A DNA stretch of 64,000 nucleotides from an uncultured Holosporaceae bacterium (GTDB taxonomy: Bacteria > Pseudomonadota > Alphaproteobacteria > UBA3830 > CASESI01). The stretch spans positions 1 to 64,000 of the forward strand of contig CASESI010000013.1 in the NCBI GenBank assembly GCA_949290705.1, in the 5' to 3' direction. Shown here one piece after another: positions 53,707-62,710 of this stretch; positions within the stretch are counted from its first letter, which is position 1, and each line of letters opens with the position of its first letter. Position numbers and translations under genes: made by a program. The notes beneath the pieces were generated by a model, which did no database searches, was not told the origin of the DNA, and saw only the letters and a program-made list of their open reading frames with translations.

Positions 53707-55218
53707 CTATTCGATAGATTTTGTAAATTTTCCAACAAAATAAGTCAAAGCTCCGCAAAACGATAAATTCAATAAAAGAATCGTTCCTTTTAAAAGTTTT
53801 GATGTATAAAACTCAACACAATACGAATCTATAAAATATGAAATTACAGCAACTATGACCGATATCAATGTTAATTTCAAAATTTTTATCTTGATAGATT
53901 TTGTAATTGAAAACTTTCCGTCCTTCACCATAAAAACATACAAAGCAAAAGCATTAAACCATGCCGCAATTGTTGTGGCCATCGCTATCCCTGTGTGTGC
54001 ATAATACGGTATCAAAATATATATGAAAGACAAATTCACAACTATCGAGAATAACCCTATGATTGACGGAATTTTTGTAAACCCTTGTGCAAAAAACGCT
54101 GTTGAAAAAATCTTTGTTAAAATATAAGCAGGAATTCCAAATGAAAACGCAGCCAAAGCAGGAGCAGAAGCATGCACATCCGCAGCATCAAACTTTCCAC
54201 ATTCATACATCACAGACGTAATTGTTTCTGGAATTGCCATAAATATAGCGGATAAAGGTAACGCAACCCCCATTCCGAAAATCGTACTTGCATTTAATTG
54301 GGAATTTGCAAGCTTGAAATCACCTGACTTTGCACTTGTCGCAACATAAGGAAGAACACCAATCGTTAAAGCAATCCCAAGAACACTTAAAATAAATTGG
54401 CTTATATGATCCGTATAGTAAAGGTAAGACGTTGCCCCTGTTCCTATCGTCGCAGCAATCACCATATCAAGCAATGTGTTAATCGGCCACACACCGCACC
54501 CTATTGTACCTGGAATCATTTTTTTAAATACCTCTTTCGTGTCAGGAGTGAACACATGATATTTGAAAGAAATCTTTATGCCATGATATTTTGCATTAAT
54601 CCACAATATTAAAACTTGCGCAAGTCCAGCCAAACTTGTTGCATAGCACATACCATATACAATTGTTTCATCATCGAAATAAGCCCCTATTATTAACGCC
54701 AAAATTAAGAAAATATTAAGTATTAACTGACTTGCCGTTGGAATTGCGAATTTATTAATTCCGTTCAATATCCCTGAAAACAATGCGAATATAAACGACG
54801 CTGACACATAAAAAAAACATATCCTTCCAAGAGCAACAACATGAACAAACTTTTCTGTTCCAACAAACCTTGGAGCATAAAACATCATAAATTCCGGGAA
54901 GTAATATAATGTATATGCAGTAAATATTAAAACCCCGGAAAATAAAATTGTGAAAATCTGAGAGGAAAACAAAACGGCAGCATCTCTTCCCCTGTTCTTT
55001 AAAACTTCAACAAATTTTGGTAAGAACGAAGCATTAAACGCACCTTCCGCAAATACTTTTCTCATTATATTTGCAAGATGAAAAACAAGAGCAAAAACAT
55101 CAGATAAAAACGACGCACCAAGAAATTTCGCCTGTAATACATCACGAAAAACCGATGTTATTCTATAAAGAAGTGTATAACCGCCAACTGTTACAATTGA
55201 TTTGATTAAATTTCGCAT
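53707..55218 (-). CDS. murJ: Lipid II flippase MurJ
   Basis: Moves lipid II across the inner membrane for peptidoglycan synthesis. The 503-residue MviN-family protein has about 14 hydrophobic helices and the conserved N-terminal pattern TLLYRITSVFRDVLQAKFLG and AEGAFNASFLPKF, including Arg and Glu residues lining the cavity. The length is normal. The ATG has no Shine-Dalgarno sequence, and a TTAA-N7-TTAA box lies 10-24 bp upstream. Confidence 0.94.
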   Translation of the reverse strand: MRNLIKSIVTVGGYTLLYRITSVFRDVLQAKFLGASFLSDVFALVFHLANIMRKVFAEGAFNASFLPKFVEVLKNRGRDAAVLFSSQIFTILFSGVLIFTAYTLYYFPEFMMFYAPRFVGTEKFVHVVALGRICFFYVSASFIFALFSGILNGINKFAIPTASQLILNIFLILALIIGAYFDDETIVYGMCYATSLAGLAQVLILWINAKYHGIKISFKYHVFTPDTKEVFKKMIPGTIGCGVWPINTLLDMVIAATIGTGATSYLYYTDHISQFILSVLGIALTIGVLPYVATSAKSGDFKLANSQLNASTIFGMGVALPLSAIFMAIPETITSVMYECGKFDAADVHASAPALAAFSFGIPAYILTKIFSTAFFAQGFTKIPSIIGLFSIVVNLSFIYILIPYYAHTGIAMATTIAAWFNAFALYVFMVKDGKFSITKSIKIKILKLTLISVIVAVISYFIDSYCVEFYTSKLLKGTILLLNLSFCGALTYFVGKFTKSIE

Positions 55219-55227
55219 TTGGAGATA

Positions 55228-55242
55228 TTAACCAATTTTTAA
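55228..55242. promoter_or_regulatory. TTAA-N7-TTAA box, candidate CtrA site
   Basis: TTAACCAATTTTTAACC, directly upstream of murJ. This is the best match of the window to the longer CtrA form ending in TTAACC. Confidence 0.4.
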
Positions 55243-55304
55243 CCAAATGTCTATCATAAGAACAAAATAAAAAAATAAGGAAAATAATTATGAATTATTT
55301 ATTT

Positions 55305-56650
55305 CTATTCAGCTTTTACAGTTGCGAATATACCATTATCAAACAATCCCTTTTTGGTTACATTTGTACCAATTGTAAATTCTGGGTTAGGCCACATTCC
55401 ACCAGCAGGATCAACATTTACATATCCATTATTTGGGAAAGTGTTAAGCATCATCGTCAAGGTTTCTTCCTTACTAGCATTTGTCCTCTTCAAATCAACA
55501 GGGCCTCTCATCAATTTTTCTCCACCGAATGATGTTGCATTGAGAATACTATGATATGCGTTTGTAAGGTCATATTTTGCAGATTTAAAATCACCTTTAC
55601 CATCTGATCCAGCAATTGAGAATTGCGCATTACCCAAAGTACCAGAAATCTTAATATCGCATGGATATTTTACTTTATAACCACTTGTCGAGACAATTTC
55701 TATATCCTTTGTGTGACCATCTTTAAATTTCAATTGAACAGCATTATTCAAGTTATCAAGATATAGGACTCCATCCTTGTTATAAACGAAACCATCTTTT
55801 GAAACAAATTGACCTTGCTGTAATTTATAAGAAGCTTTCTGGTTCTGATCTTTTGCATCAACGACATATGATATACCATCTTCTGCCTTTATCAACTCAT
55901 GTGTCGAAAGATCCAATTGTTCAGGTGTTTCAACAATATTATTTATCGTATCAAAATAAGAACTCATAATTGTGAATCCACGATACCAACTTCCGTTATA
56001 TTCACCCCAAAGTTGCACTTTTGCATCAAAATAAACCCTATTCTTTGTTTTATCACCAATTGGTTCAACCTTTGTTACTTTGAATGTATGGAATATTGGT
56101 TGTCCATATTGTTGGAAGCAGATTTTACTTAAGTTTTCACCTGACATTAAGCATCTTATCGTATTGTAATCTGTTATATCGTACCTATCTATACCGGTAA
56201 AACTTGCATCTGATTCAAAGAAAGTTTTATTATTTCCAAGTTTTATCTTTGTCGTAAATGGTTTTAAAAGCGATACAGGTGCTTCTGTAAATGATGTGTT
56301 GTAAAAATAGTTATTAATTTGATTACAAACCGTGCTATCCAATGAGTGAGCAATATTCAACTCAAGTGGAATATCAAGAGAAGTTAACTCTCTGCTACCA
56401 TCACCCTTACGGGCATAATAATCCAGGTGTAAATTAATAGATCAAGTATTACCAATATTTAACAAGCCATTCTCCATGTTTAAAACCTTTGTCACAGCAG
56501 GGGACAAATCTTGCTTTAAATTATTTTCCATAAGTTGCATGGTATCAGGTATTTTAACCTCATTCTTCAACACTCCTGCATCTCGTGCAAAACAATTTGT
56601 TAATAAACAAACACCAATAGTTAAGCTAGTTAAAACAATGTTTTTTTCAT
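55305..56650 (-). pseudogene. Secreted protein gene with poly-A frameshift and in-frame TGA
   Basis: The ATG at 56648-56650 is followed by seven A and then runs into TAA after six codons. One more A would give a good signal peptide (MKKNIVLTSLTIGVCLL, cleavage near CFA). In that frame the sequence is open except for TGA at 56442-56444 and continues into 351 codons ending at 55305. The product would have about 445 residues, beta-rich, with a C-terminal region containing GPVDLKRTNASKEETLTMML and GGMWPNPEF; no family is recognised. The two defects suggest a decaying gene, although slippage at the A run could restore the first. The 3' part starts at TTG 56360 and is not thought to be translated on its own. 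Confidence 0.65.
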
Positions 56651-56695
56651 AAATAAAGTCCTCTTAAAAACAATTATCATTATATCCATAATTAG

Positions 56696-56710
56696 TTAAA
56701 AAAGTGTTAA
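56696..56710. promoter_or_regulatory. TTAA-N7-TTAA box, candidate CtrA site
   Basis: TTAAAAAAGTGTTAA, 46 bp upstream of the ATG of the broken gene at 55305-56650. Confidence 0.3.
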
Positions 56711-56837
56711 TTTATGAAAAAAAAATTGTTAATACTTTGGTAATTAAAAAATTTTTTCCTGACCACTCTAATAAAACCCAATGATTTACTGTATTCTTGA
56801 TAAAATTAATAGAAAAATAAAAATAGAAAAAGAATAA

Positions 56838-59576
56838 TTAAATTTTTGAACATCTGTCACAAAGACCATCCTGAAGTGCAGAAAACAACTTGCGACATCT
56901 TTCACATTTTTGACCATCAAATTTCGAAACTTTTATTTTGAAATCTCCTGCATCAACAAAAGAATCATTAACCTTCTTATTAGGCACGAATTTCAAATCA
57001 GACACAATCAAAACATCCGAAAGTAATTTTTGATCCACATCTTTTTCCGGAATTGACATCACAACACTTGCTTCCAAATTCGATCCAATAATTTTTTGAT
57101 TTCGCAAAGATTCAAGCAAATCAAAGACTTTCGATCTTATATCTATAATTGTCTTAAATTTATTTTCAACATCAAGATTTTTATATGAAGGAGGAAGCTT
57201 TTGAAATAATTCTGCATGAACACTCAAAGAATCTTTGTATCTTGTCTTCCATGCTTCTTCCATCGTAAAAACCAAAATAGGAGCAAACCATTTGGTAAGT
57301 GTATTAAATATGATATCCAACACGGTACGATATGATCTACGCTTTAGTGATACCTCAGAATCGCAATAAAGAGTATCTTTCATTATATCAAAATAAAAAG
57401 ATGAAAGATCTTTCAAAAGGAAATTCTTCAAAGCGATAAAAATATCCTTTATATCAAATACCTTTATCTTTTCATCGATTAATTCCTGCAAACCATACAG
57501 TTTAGACAATATGTATTTATCAAGATCCGTCATATCGCGGTATTCAACCTTTTCCTGATCTGAAAATCCATCAAGAGCACCAAGCATATATCTGAACAGG
57601 TTTCGCAACTTTTTGTAAAGATCCTTCTGCTGCTCCATAATATTCTTACCGATTCTCATATCTTCGGTATAGTCATTATTGATGGCCCAGATCCTTAAAA
57701 CATCTACTCCACTATCCTTTATTATATCTTCTGGATCAACGACATTACCTATGGATTTGGACATCTTCATCCCTTTTTCATCGACAATAAAACCATGTGT
57801 CAAAACAGACTTATAAGGAGCTATCCCTGTTGATGCGACAGAAACAAGAAGTGACGATTGAAACCATCCTCTATGCTGATCCGACCCTTCAAGATACAAA
57901 TCCGCAGGAAACCTAAGCTCTGGGCGTTTTTTTGTAACATACGAGAAAACAGATCCGCTTTCAATCCACACATCTATGATATCGAAAACCTTTTCATAAT
58001 CGGAAGGATTATATTTTGTACCTAAAAATTCAGCTTCATTATTATCCTCGTACCAAGCATTCGTTCCTCGCTCTTTTATTATCTCTATTGTGCGAGTGAA
58101 AACCTCATCATCAATCAAAGGCTCTCTCGTAACTTTATTTACAAAAAATGCAAGAGGAATCCCCCACGATCTTTGACGTGATATACACCAATCCTTACGA
58201 TTCTCAACAAACGAAGAGATTCTATTCTTTCCCTTTTCAGGAATCCAATTAACTTTTTCTATCTCAGATAAAGCTTTTGCACGGATACTCGTCTTATCAA
58301 GAGAAATAAACCATTGGCTTGTTGCACGATATATCAAAGGTGTCTTTGACCTCCATGAATGAGGATAGCTATGCTGAATAACCTCTGACGCAATCAATGC
58401 ACCAACTTCATCTAATTTCGCAAGAATTTCTGGCTCTGCCTTAAATATATGCAATCCCGCAAAAAGAGGTATAATATCCGTATAGCAACCATTTGGTGTT
58501 ACTGTATTCTCTGCATTTATACCATTTGCTTTCGATATATAAAAATCATCAAGTCCATGGGATGGAGCGGTATGCACAAAACCTGTTCCTGTATCAATTG
58601 TGACATGAAGGCCATCAAGCATTGGAACATCGAAATCATACCCAAAATCTGATAATGGATGTGAAGCAATCGTATCTTTAAAATCATCACCATGTAATTC
58701 CGCAATTGGCTCGTAATCCGGATTTCCAAGTGCAGCAATAAACGAAGGTAACAAATCTTTTGCAACTATCAATGTTCTTGAATTTAATTTTTCATCATCT
58801 GCTTTCAAAATTCTAATCGCGGTATACGCAAATCTTGAAGAATAACTTATCGCACGGTTTGCAGGAATCGTCCAAGGTGTCGTCGTCCAAATCACAATTT
58901 CTGGATTAGATAATTTTTTCAAAGTCAAAGATTTTGTCGACTTAACCTTAAACGCAACATATATACTTGTTGATTCCTTATCCTTATATTCGACTTCCGC
59001 CTCGGCAAGTGCTGTCTGCTCGACAACTGACCACAAAACCGGACGAGCATCTTTGTAAATCGCACCTGTCTTTAATAAATGCAAAATCTCACCAACAATA
59101 ACATATTCAGAGGATTTATCCATCGTGATATAAGGATTATCCCAGTCAGCCATGGTTCCAAGTCTTTTAAACACCTCGCGTTGAATATTTATCCAAGAGA
59201 GAGCGAAATCCCTGCATTTCTGGCGTAATTCAATTTTAGAGAGATTTTTTCCTTTATTCTCTTCGCACACTTTCCATTCAATTGGAAGGCCATGACAATC
59301 CCATCCAGGAACAAAAGGAGCATCATATCCTTGCATTTGTTTAAAGCGTAAAATCACATCCTTTATAACCCTGTTAAATGCTGTTCCCATGTGTGGTTTT
59401 CCATTTGCAAACGGAGGACCATCTTGTAAAATAAATTTTGGTAAATTCTTGGACCTTTCACGAATAACATTGTACAGCCTTTTCTCCTGCCATTCCTTTA
59501 AAATCAGCGGCTCCTTCGCTGTTAAATTCGCCTTGATAGAAAACTCTGTTTTGGGTAAAAATACTGGTTTACTCAT
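56838..59576 (-). CDS. ileS: Isoleucyl-tRNA synthetase
   Basis: Charges tRNA-Ile with isoleucine and edits mischarged valine. The 912-residue class I enzyme has the HIGH-type motif in GPPFANGKPHMGTAFN, the editing domain (about 190-400, with TTTPWTIPAN), the GWDCHGLPIEW signature, KMSKS in GMKMSKSIGNVVDP and a C-terminal zinc ribbon (CERCRKLFSALQDGLCDRC, four Cys). This is the bacterial type. Its ATG lies inside the end of the CsrA-like gene (8-bp overlap), which suggests coupled translation. Confidence 0.97.
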   Translation of the reverse strand: MSKPVFLPKTEFSIKANLTAKEPLILKEWQEKRLYNVIRERSKNLPKFILQDGPPFANGKPHMGTAFNRVIKDVILRFKQMQGYDAPFVPGWDCHGLPIEWKVCEENKGKNLSKIELRQKCRDFALSWINIQREVFKRLGTMADWDNPYITMDKSSEYVIVGEILHLLKTGAIYKDARPVLWSVVEQTALAEAEVEYKDKESTSIYVAFKVKSTKSLTLKKLSNPEIVIWTTTPWTIPANRAISYSSRFAYTAIRILKADDEKLNSRTLIVAKDLLPSFIAALGNPDYEPIAELHGDDFKDTIASHPLSDFGYDFDVPMLDGLHVTIDTGTGFVHTAPSHGLDDFYISKANGINAENTVTPNGCYTDIIPLFAGLHIFKAEPEILAKLDEVGALIASEVIQHSYPHSWRSKTPLIYRATSQWFISLDKTSIRAKALSEIEKVNWIPEKGKNRISSFVENRKDWCISRQRSWGIPLAFFVNKVTREPLIDDEVFTRTIEIIKERGTNAWYEDNNEAEFLGTKYNPSDYEKVFDIIDVWIESGSVFSYVTKKRPELRFPADLYLEGSDQHRGWFQSSLLVSVASTGIAPYKSVLTHGFIVDEKGMKMSKSIGNVVDPEDIIKDSGVDVLRIWAINNDYTEDMRIGKNIMEQQKDLYKKLRNLFRYMLGALDGFSDQEKVEYRDMTDLDKYILSKLYGLQELIDEKIKVFDIKDIFIALKNFLLKDLSSFYFDIMKDTLYCDSEVSLKRRSYRTVLDIIFNTLTKWFAPILVFTMEEAWKTRYKDSLSVHAELFQKLPPSYKNLDVENKFKTIIDIRSKVFDLLESLRNQKIIGSNLEASVVMSIPEKDVDQKLLSDVLIVSDLKFVPNKKVNDSFVDAGDFKIKVSKFDGQKCERCRKLFSALQDGLCDRCSKI

Positions 59577-60102
59577 TTTTGTACACCTTACTAGCCTTCA
59601 TATTATTTCTCAGTTTTGAAAGTTCATCATCCAAATCTTGTTGCTTTTTACGGATTTCCATTATCAATTCATCATACTTTTCGACTAATCCATCAACGAT
59701 TTCCTTAACAATAGGATCATCATTCCCAGCCAATATCGGCTCTATATCTGCCATAATTTTGAAAATAGAATTTATATTAATCGTGTCCCCTCTTTTCACC
59801 TCTACAATTGATTTATGTAGCAAAGAGTTTAATGTACTCAATTTATTACGCAATTCCGACATAGGTGTTTTCTCCTCTCCCTCCGATTTATTTGTATCAT
59901 TCACAAACAAATTCTTTGCTGCCTCGTAAGCCATTTTGTTTTCTTCCAAAATTTTCTCTAACAATTCCTTACGATATACAGAGGTATTTTTCGGAGCTAA
60001 AACCCCAAGCTTTACTTGTTTCCCAGAGATTTGATATAAAACAACCTCTATCTTACCATCGATAAGTATCGATTCCCCTATTCTTCTTGAAATATAAAGC
60101 AT
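59569..60102 (-). CDS. csrA: CsrA-like RNA-binding regulator with long C-terminal extension
   Basis: CsrA dimers bind GGA motifs in mRNA leaders and control translation and mRNA life. Residues 1-60 align with CsrA: MLYISRRIGESILIDGKI, then GKQVKLGVLAPKNTSVYRKE, keeping Arg6, Val42 and Arg44, which contact RNA; His43 is Tyr. Normal CsrA ends at about 60-75 residues; here about 115 more follow, mostly charged helix with a likely coiled coil at 135-170 (KYDELIMEIRKKQQDLDDEL). No known domain is recognised in the extension. The last 8 bp overlap ileS. The extension could mediate binding to a partner protein, which is inference. Confidence 0.75.
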   Translation of the reverse strand: MLYISRRIGESILIDGKIEVVLYQISGKQVKLGVLAPKNTSVYRKELLEKILEENKMAYEAAKNLFVNDTNKSEGEEKTPMSELRNKLSTLNSLLHKSIVEVKRGDTININSIFKIMADIEPILAGNDDPIVKEIVDGLVEKYDELIMEIRKKQQDLDDELSKLRNNMKASKVYKNE

Positions 60103-60212
60103 TAACGACCCATTTATTTACTTTTAGGATACTTTACAATTTTTTAATATTTTTTGGTACTAAAAATTTATGTTTTTAAAAGATTTTCGAATACCAACTT
60201 ACCTCTCGAATA

Positions 60213-60241
60213 TTGCCTGGAAATTTTATATATAATATAAT
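60213..60241 (+). promoter_or_regulatory. Promoter of rsmA-efp
   Basis: TTGCCT (60213-60218), 17-bp spacer, TATAAT (60236-60241), 23 bp before the rsmA ATG. Confidence 0.6.
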
Positions 60242-60263
60242 CATCAAGTATTAGTTTTTAAAT

Positions 60264-61061
60264 ATGCAATCCATAAAAGAAAAAATTAAACTTTACAATC
60301 TATTTCCGAAAAAAAATTTCAGCCAGAATTTTATATACGACGATACAATACTTAATAAGATTGCAAATGCTGTTGAGGATATTACAAATTACAATGTGAT
60401 CGAAATTGGTCCTGGTCCTGGCACTTTAACTGAAAAGATTTTTGCAAAAAATCCAAAAACTTTCACCGTGATAGAAATCGATGAGAGATTCAATCAAATA
60501 TTGCACGAGATTTCTGATAAGATAAATATTTTAATGCATGATTTTTTAACGATAGATCTCAAAACTATTCCATTCGAAAATTCTGTTGTTTATTCTAATC
60601 TTCCATATGGGATTGCATCCCAGATAATGTTCCGACTGTTTGATGTACTTCCTGAAAAAATGGTGTTGCTCTTCCAAAAGGAAATGGCTGACCGAATTAT
60701 TGCAAAGGTTGGAACAAAAGATTATGGAAAAATCACTGTCATGTCATCTCTGTTTTATGACATAAAAAAAGTAACAGATATAAAACCCGGCGCGTTCTAT
60801 CCTGTCCCTGGCGTTACATCCACTCTATTAAGGTTTGATAAAAAAAATAACATCCCAAATATAGATTTTCAAAAATTCAACAAGCTTTTAACGGCAAGCT
60901 TTGGTATGCGTAGAAAACAGTTGAAAAATAACATTAAATCGTACATAATTTCCCCAGATGTTCTTTTTAAAAAGGTTGGGCTTAATTTTGATGTAAGGGC
61001 TGAAGATGTCTCTCTTGATCAATATATGGCCATTTACACAGAACTTCAAGGAGTATTATGA
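60264..61061 (+). CDS. rsmA: 16S rRNA dimethyladenosine transferase RsmA (KsgA)
   Basis: Dimethylates A1518 and A1519 of 16S rRNA late in 30S assembly. The 265-residue protein has FSQNFIYD (family QNFL), the SAM-binding VIEIGPGPGTLTEKI, and the catalytic NLPYGIASQIM, then AFYPVPGVTSTLLRF and FGMRRKQLKNN. The length is normal. The stop overlaps the start of efp by four bases (ATGA), so the two genes are coupled. Confidence 0.95.
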   Translation: MQSIKEKIKLYNLFPKKNFSQNFIYDDTILNKIANAVEDITNYNVIEIGPGPGTLTEKIFAKNPKTFTVIEIDERFNQILHEISDKINILMHDFLTIDLKTIPFENSVVYSNLPYGIASQIMFRLFDVLPEKMVLLFQKEMADRIIAKVGTKDYGKITVMSSLFYDIKKVTDIKPGAFYPVPGVTSTLLRFDKKNNIPNIDFQKFNKLLTASFGMRRKQLKNNIKSYIISPDVLFKKVGLNFDVRAEDVSLDQYMAIYTELQGVL

Positions 61062-61621
61062 AAATATCTGCCAATGATATAAGAGTCGGAATGATAATAG
61101 AGTACAATGGTACTTTGTGGAATATTTTAAAAGCACAACATATAAAACCTGGAAAAGGTGGCGCTTTCCAACAATTGGAAATGAAAGCTGTAAAGCAAAG
61201 CACAAAATCAAACGTAAGACTTCGTGCTGAGGAAGTTGTTGAGAAAGTTGATCTTGATGAAGAGGATTACCAATACCTTTACAAAGATGGTGACAGCTAT
61301 GTTTTCATGAATGGAACAACATACGAGCAATTAACTCTCCCACCAGAAGTTGTTGGCGATCATGCACAATTTTTAAAGGAAAATGTCACATTCAGGATAA
61401 GGTCACATAATGGCGAGATTATTGATGTTGCACCTCCTCAAACTATGGAATTTGAAGTTATCGAGGCAGATCCTGTTGTAAAGGGACAAACGGCATCATC
61501 ATCCTATAAACCTGCCGTTCTTGAAAATAATATAAAAATCATGGTCCCACCTCACATAGAAGCTGGATCGGTTATCGTGATCAATACAGAAGATGTCACA
61601 TATTTAAGCAAGGCTAAATAA
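61058..61621 (+). CDS. efp: Translation elongation factor P
   Basis: Relieves ribosome stalling at proline runs. The 187-residue protein has three domains; the modified Lys of the loop is Lys33 in HIKPGKGGAFQQ, and the C-terminal pattern is PPHIEAGSVIVINTED. The Lys at this position suggests EpmA-type lysylation, but no epmA or epmB gene is in the window. A hairpin at 61673-61687 may end the transcript. Confidence 0.95.
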   Translation: MKISANDIRVGMIIEYNGTLWNILKAQHIKPGKGGAFQQLEMKAVKQSTKSNVRLRAEEVVEKVDLDEEDYQYLYKDGDSYVFMNGTTYEQLTLPPEVVGDHAQFLKENVTFRIRSHNGEIIDVAPPQTMEFEVIEADPVVKGQTASSSYKPAVLENNIKIMVPPHIEAGSVIVINTEDVTYLSKAK

Positions 61622-61672
61622 TCCCTGCTTTTCTTTTTTTATTCCTCTATATTAAAAAATTATAAAAATTTA

Positions 61673-61697
61673 TCCCCGTTTTGGGGAATGTTTTGTG
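61673..61697. terminator. Hairpin between efp and kdsB
   Basis: TCCCC and GGGGA with the loop GTTTT form a 5-bp GC-rich stem followed by AATGTTTTGTG. It lies between convergent efp and kdsB and could serve efp. Confidence 0.5.
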
Positions 61698-61699
61698 AT

Positions 61700-62437
61700 T
61701 TATTTTTCGTGATTTTTGAGGTATTCTTCGAAGTCTTTGACATCCTCGATCGAGTTGATTTCCTGCACATCAAAGTGGTCAACGATTTTCACACCAATTC
61801 TCATACGATTCTCAAGTGCACGCAATTGCTCTAATCTTTCTGTCTTTTCAAGCAATGTTTGTGGCATTACGGAAAATTTCACGATCGCATCTCTCTTGAA
61901 TGCATAAACACCTATATGCTGGTAATATTGCTTTGACTCATAAGGGATAGGAGACCTACTGAAATAAAGTGCATCTCCCCAATCTTCATCCTTGAACGCA
62001 ATCGCAATCTTCACTGTATTTGGCGAAGTAATAATAGAAGACTTTTGAATAGGAACAGCCAACGTCGTCATGTCATAATCGTCATGCTCTTCCAAAAGCT
62101 TTACTGCATCATTTAATTTACTTGCATCGAAAAGTGCCAAATCACCTTGCATATTAACAATTATGTCATACTTATCGTTAAGCTGAGCAGCAGCGGCAGA
62201 CACCCTATCCGTTCCTGTTGGTAAATTTGGATCTGTATAAATACTATTCACACCGATACGCTTTGCAATTTCCATTACCTCAAGGCTATCACACGCAACA
62301 GCGACATTTTCGATATTTGCTCGTCGAGCATTATCAACAACATGTTCAAGCAAAGTCTTGCCATTAATTTCACGAATCACTTTGTTTGGTAATCGTGAGG
62401 AATTCATCCTCGCTGGGATTATACATATGTATTTCAT
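61700..62437 (-). CDS. kdsB: 3-deoxy-manno-octulosonate (KDO) cytidylyltransferase
   Basis: Activates KDO to CMP-KDO for the LPS core. The 245-residue protein has the nucleotide-binding N-terminus IIPARMNSSRLPNKVI, VACDS, the LPTGTDRVSAAA segment and VNMQGDLALFDAS, where the family usually has NVQGDEP, and YFSRSPIPY. The length is normal. Together with lpxC, lpxI and lpxB it shows that a KDO-lipid A is made. No ribosome site is visible before the ATG. Confidence 0.93.
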   Translation of the reverse strand: MKYICIIPARMNSSRLPNKVIREINGKTLLEHVVDNARRANIENVAVACDSLEVMEIAKRIGVNSIYTDPNLPTGTDRVSAAAAQLNDKYDIIVNMQGDLALFDASKLNDAVKLLEEHDDYDMTTLAVPIQKSSIITSPNTVKIAIAFKDEDWGDALYFSRSPIPYESKQYYQHIGVYAFKRDAIVKFSVMPQTLLEKTERLEQLRALENRMRIGVKIVDHFDVQEINSIEDVKDFEEYLKNHEK

Positions 62438-62467
62438 AAAAACCGTATTAATAAATTTTTTAGAATT

Positions 62468-62482
62468 TTAATTAATTATTAA
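62468..62482. promoter_or_regulatory. TTAA-N7-TTAA box, candidate CtrA site
   Basis: TTAATTAATTATTAAC, 31 bp upstream of kdsB (minus strand), overlapping a TTAACTTTTTTG element that points toward nusA. Confidence 0.35.
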
Positions 62483-62550
62483 CTTTTTTGCAATTAAAAC
62501 ATGCCTTAAAAAATTTTTAAAAAAATATTAAAAAAATTAAAAAAAAGTTC

Positions 62551-62579
62551 TTGACTTTTTAAAAAAAGTATGCTATAGT
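62551..62579 (+). promoter_or_regulatory. Strong promoter of nusA
   Basis: -35 TTGACT (62551-62556), 17-bp spacer ending in GTATGC, -10 TATAGT (62574-62579). It has one spacer difference from the tRNA-Gly and rpmJ-rpsA promoters. A leader of about 125 nt follows, with a small hairpin (TGTACC with GGTGCA, 62599-62626). Confidence 0.85.
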
Positions 62580-62710
62580 AGTATAAATTGTTCTCGGATG
62601 TACCGTTTTCTTTATGGTGCACGTATAAGTCATTATTTTTGATTATATTTTTTGTAAAGATTCTGGTGCAATGGGGAATTTTTATGGAATTATTTTTGGA
62701 GATGTGATTT

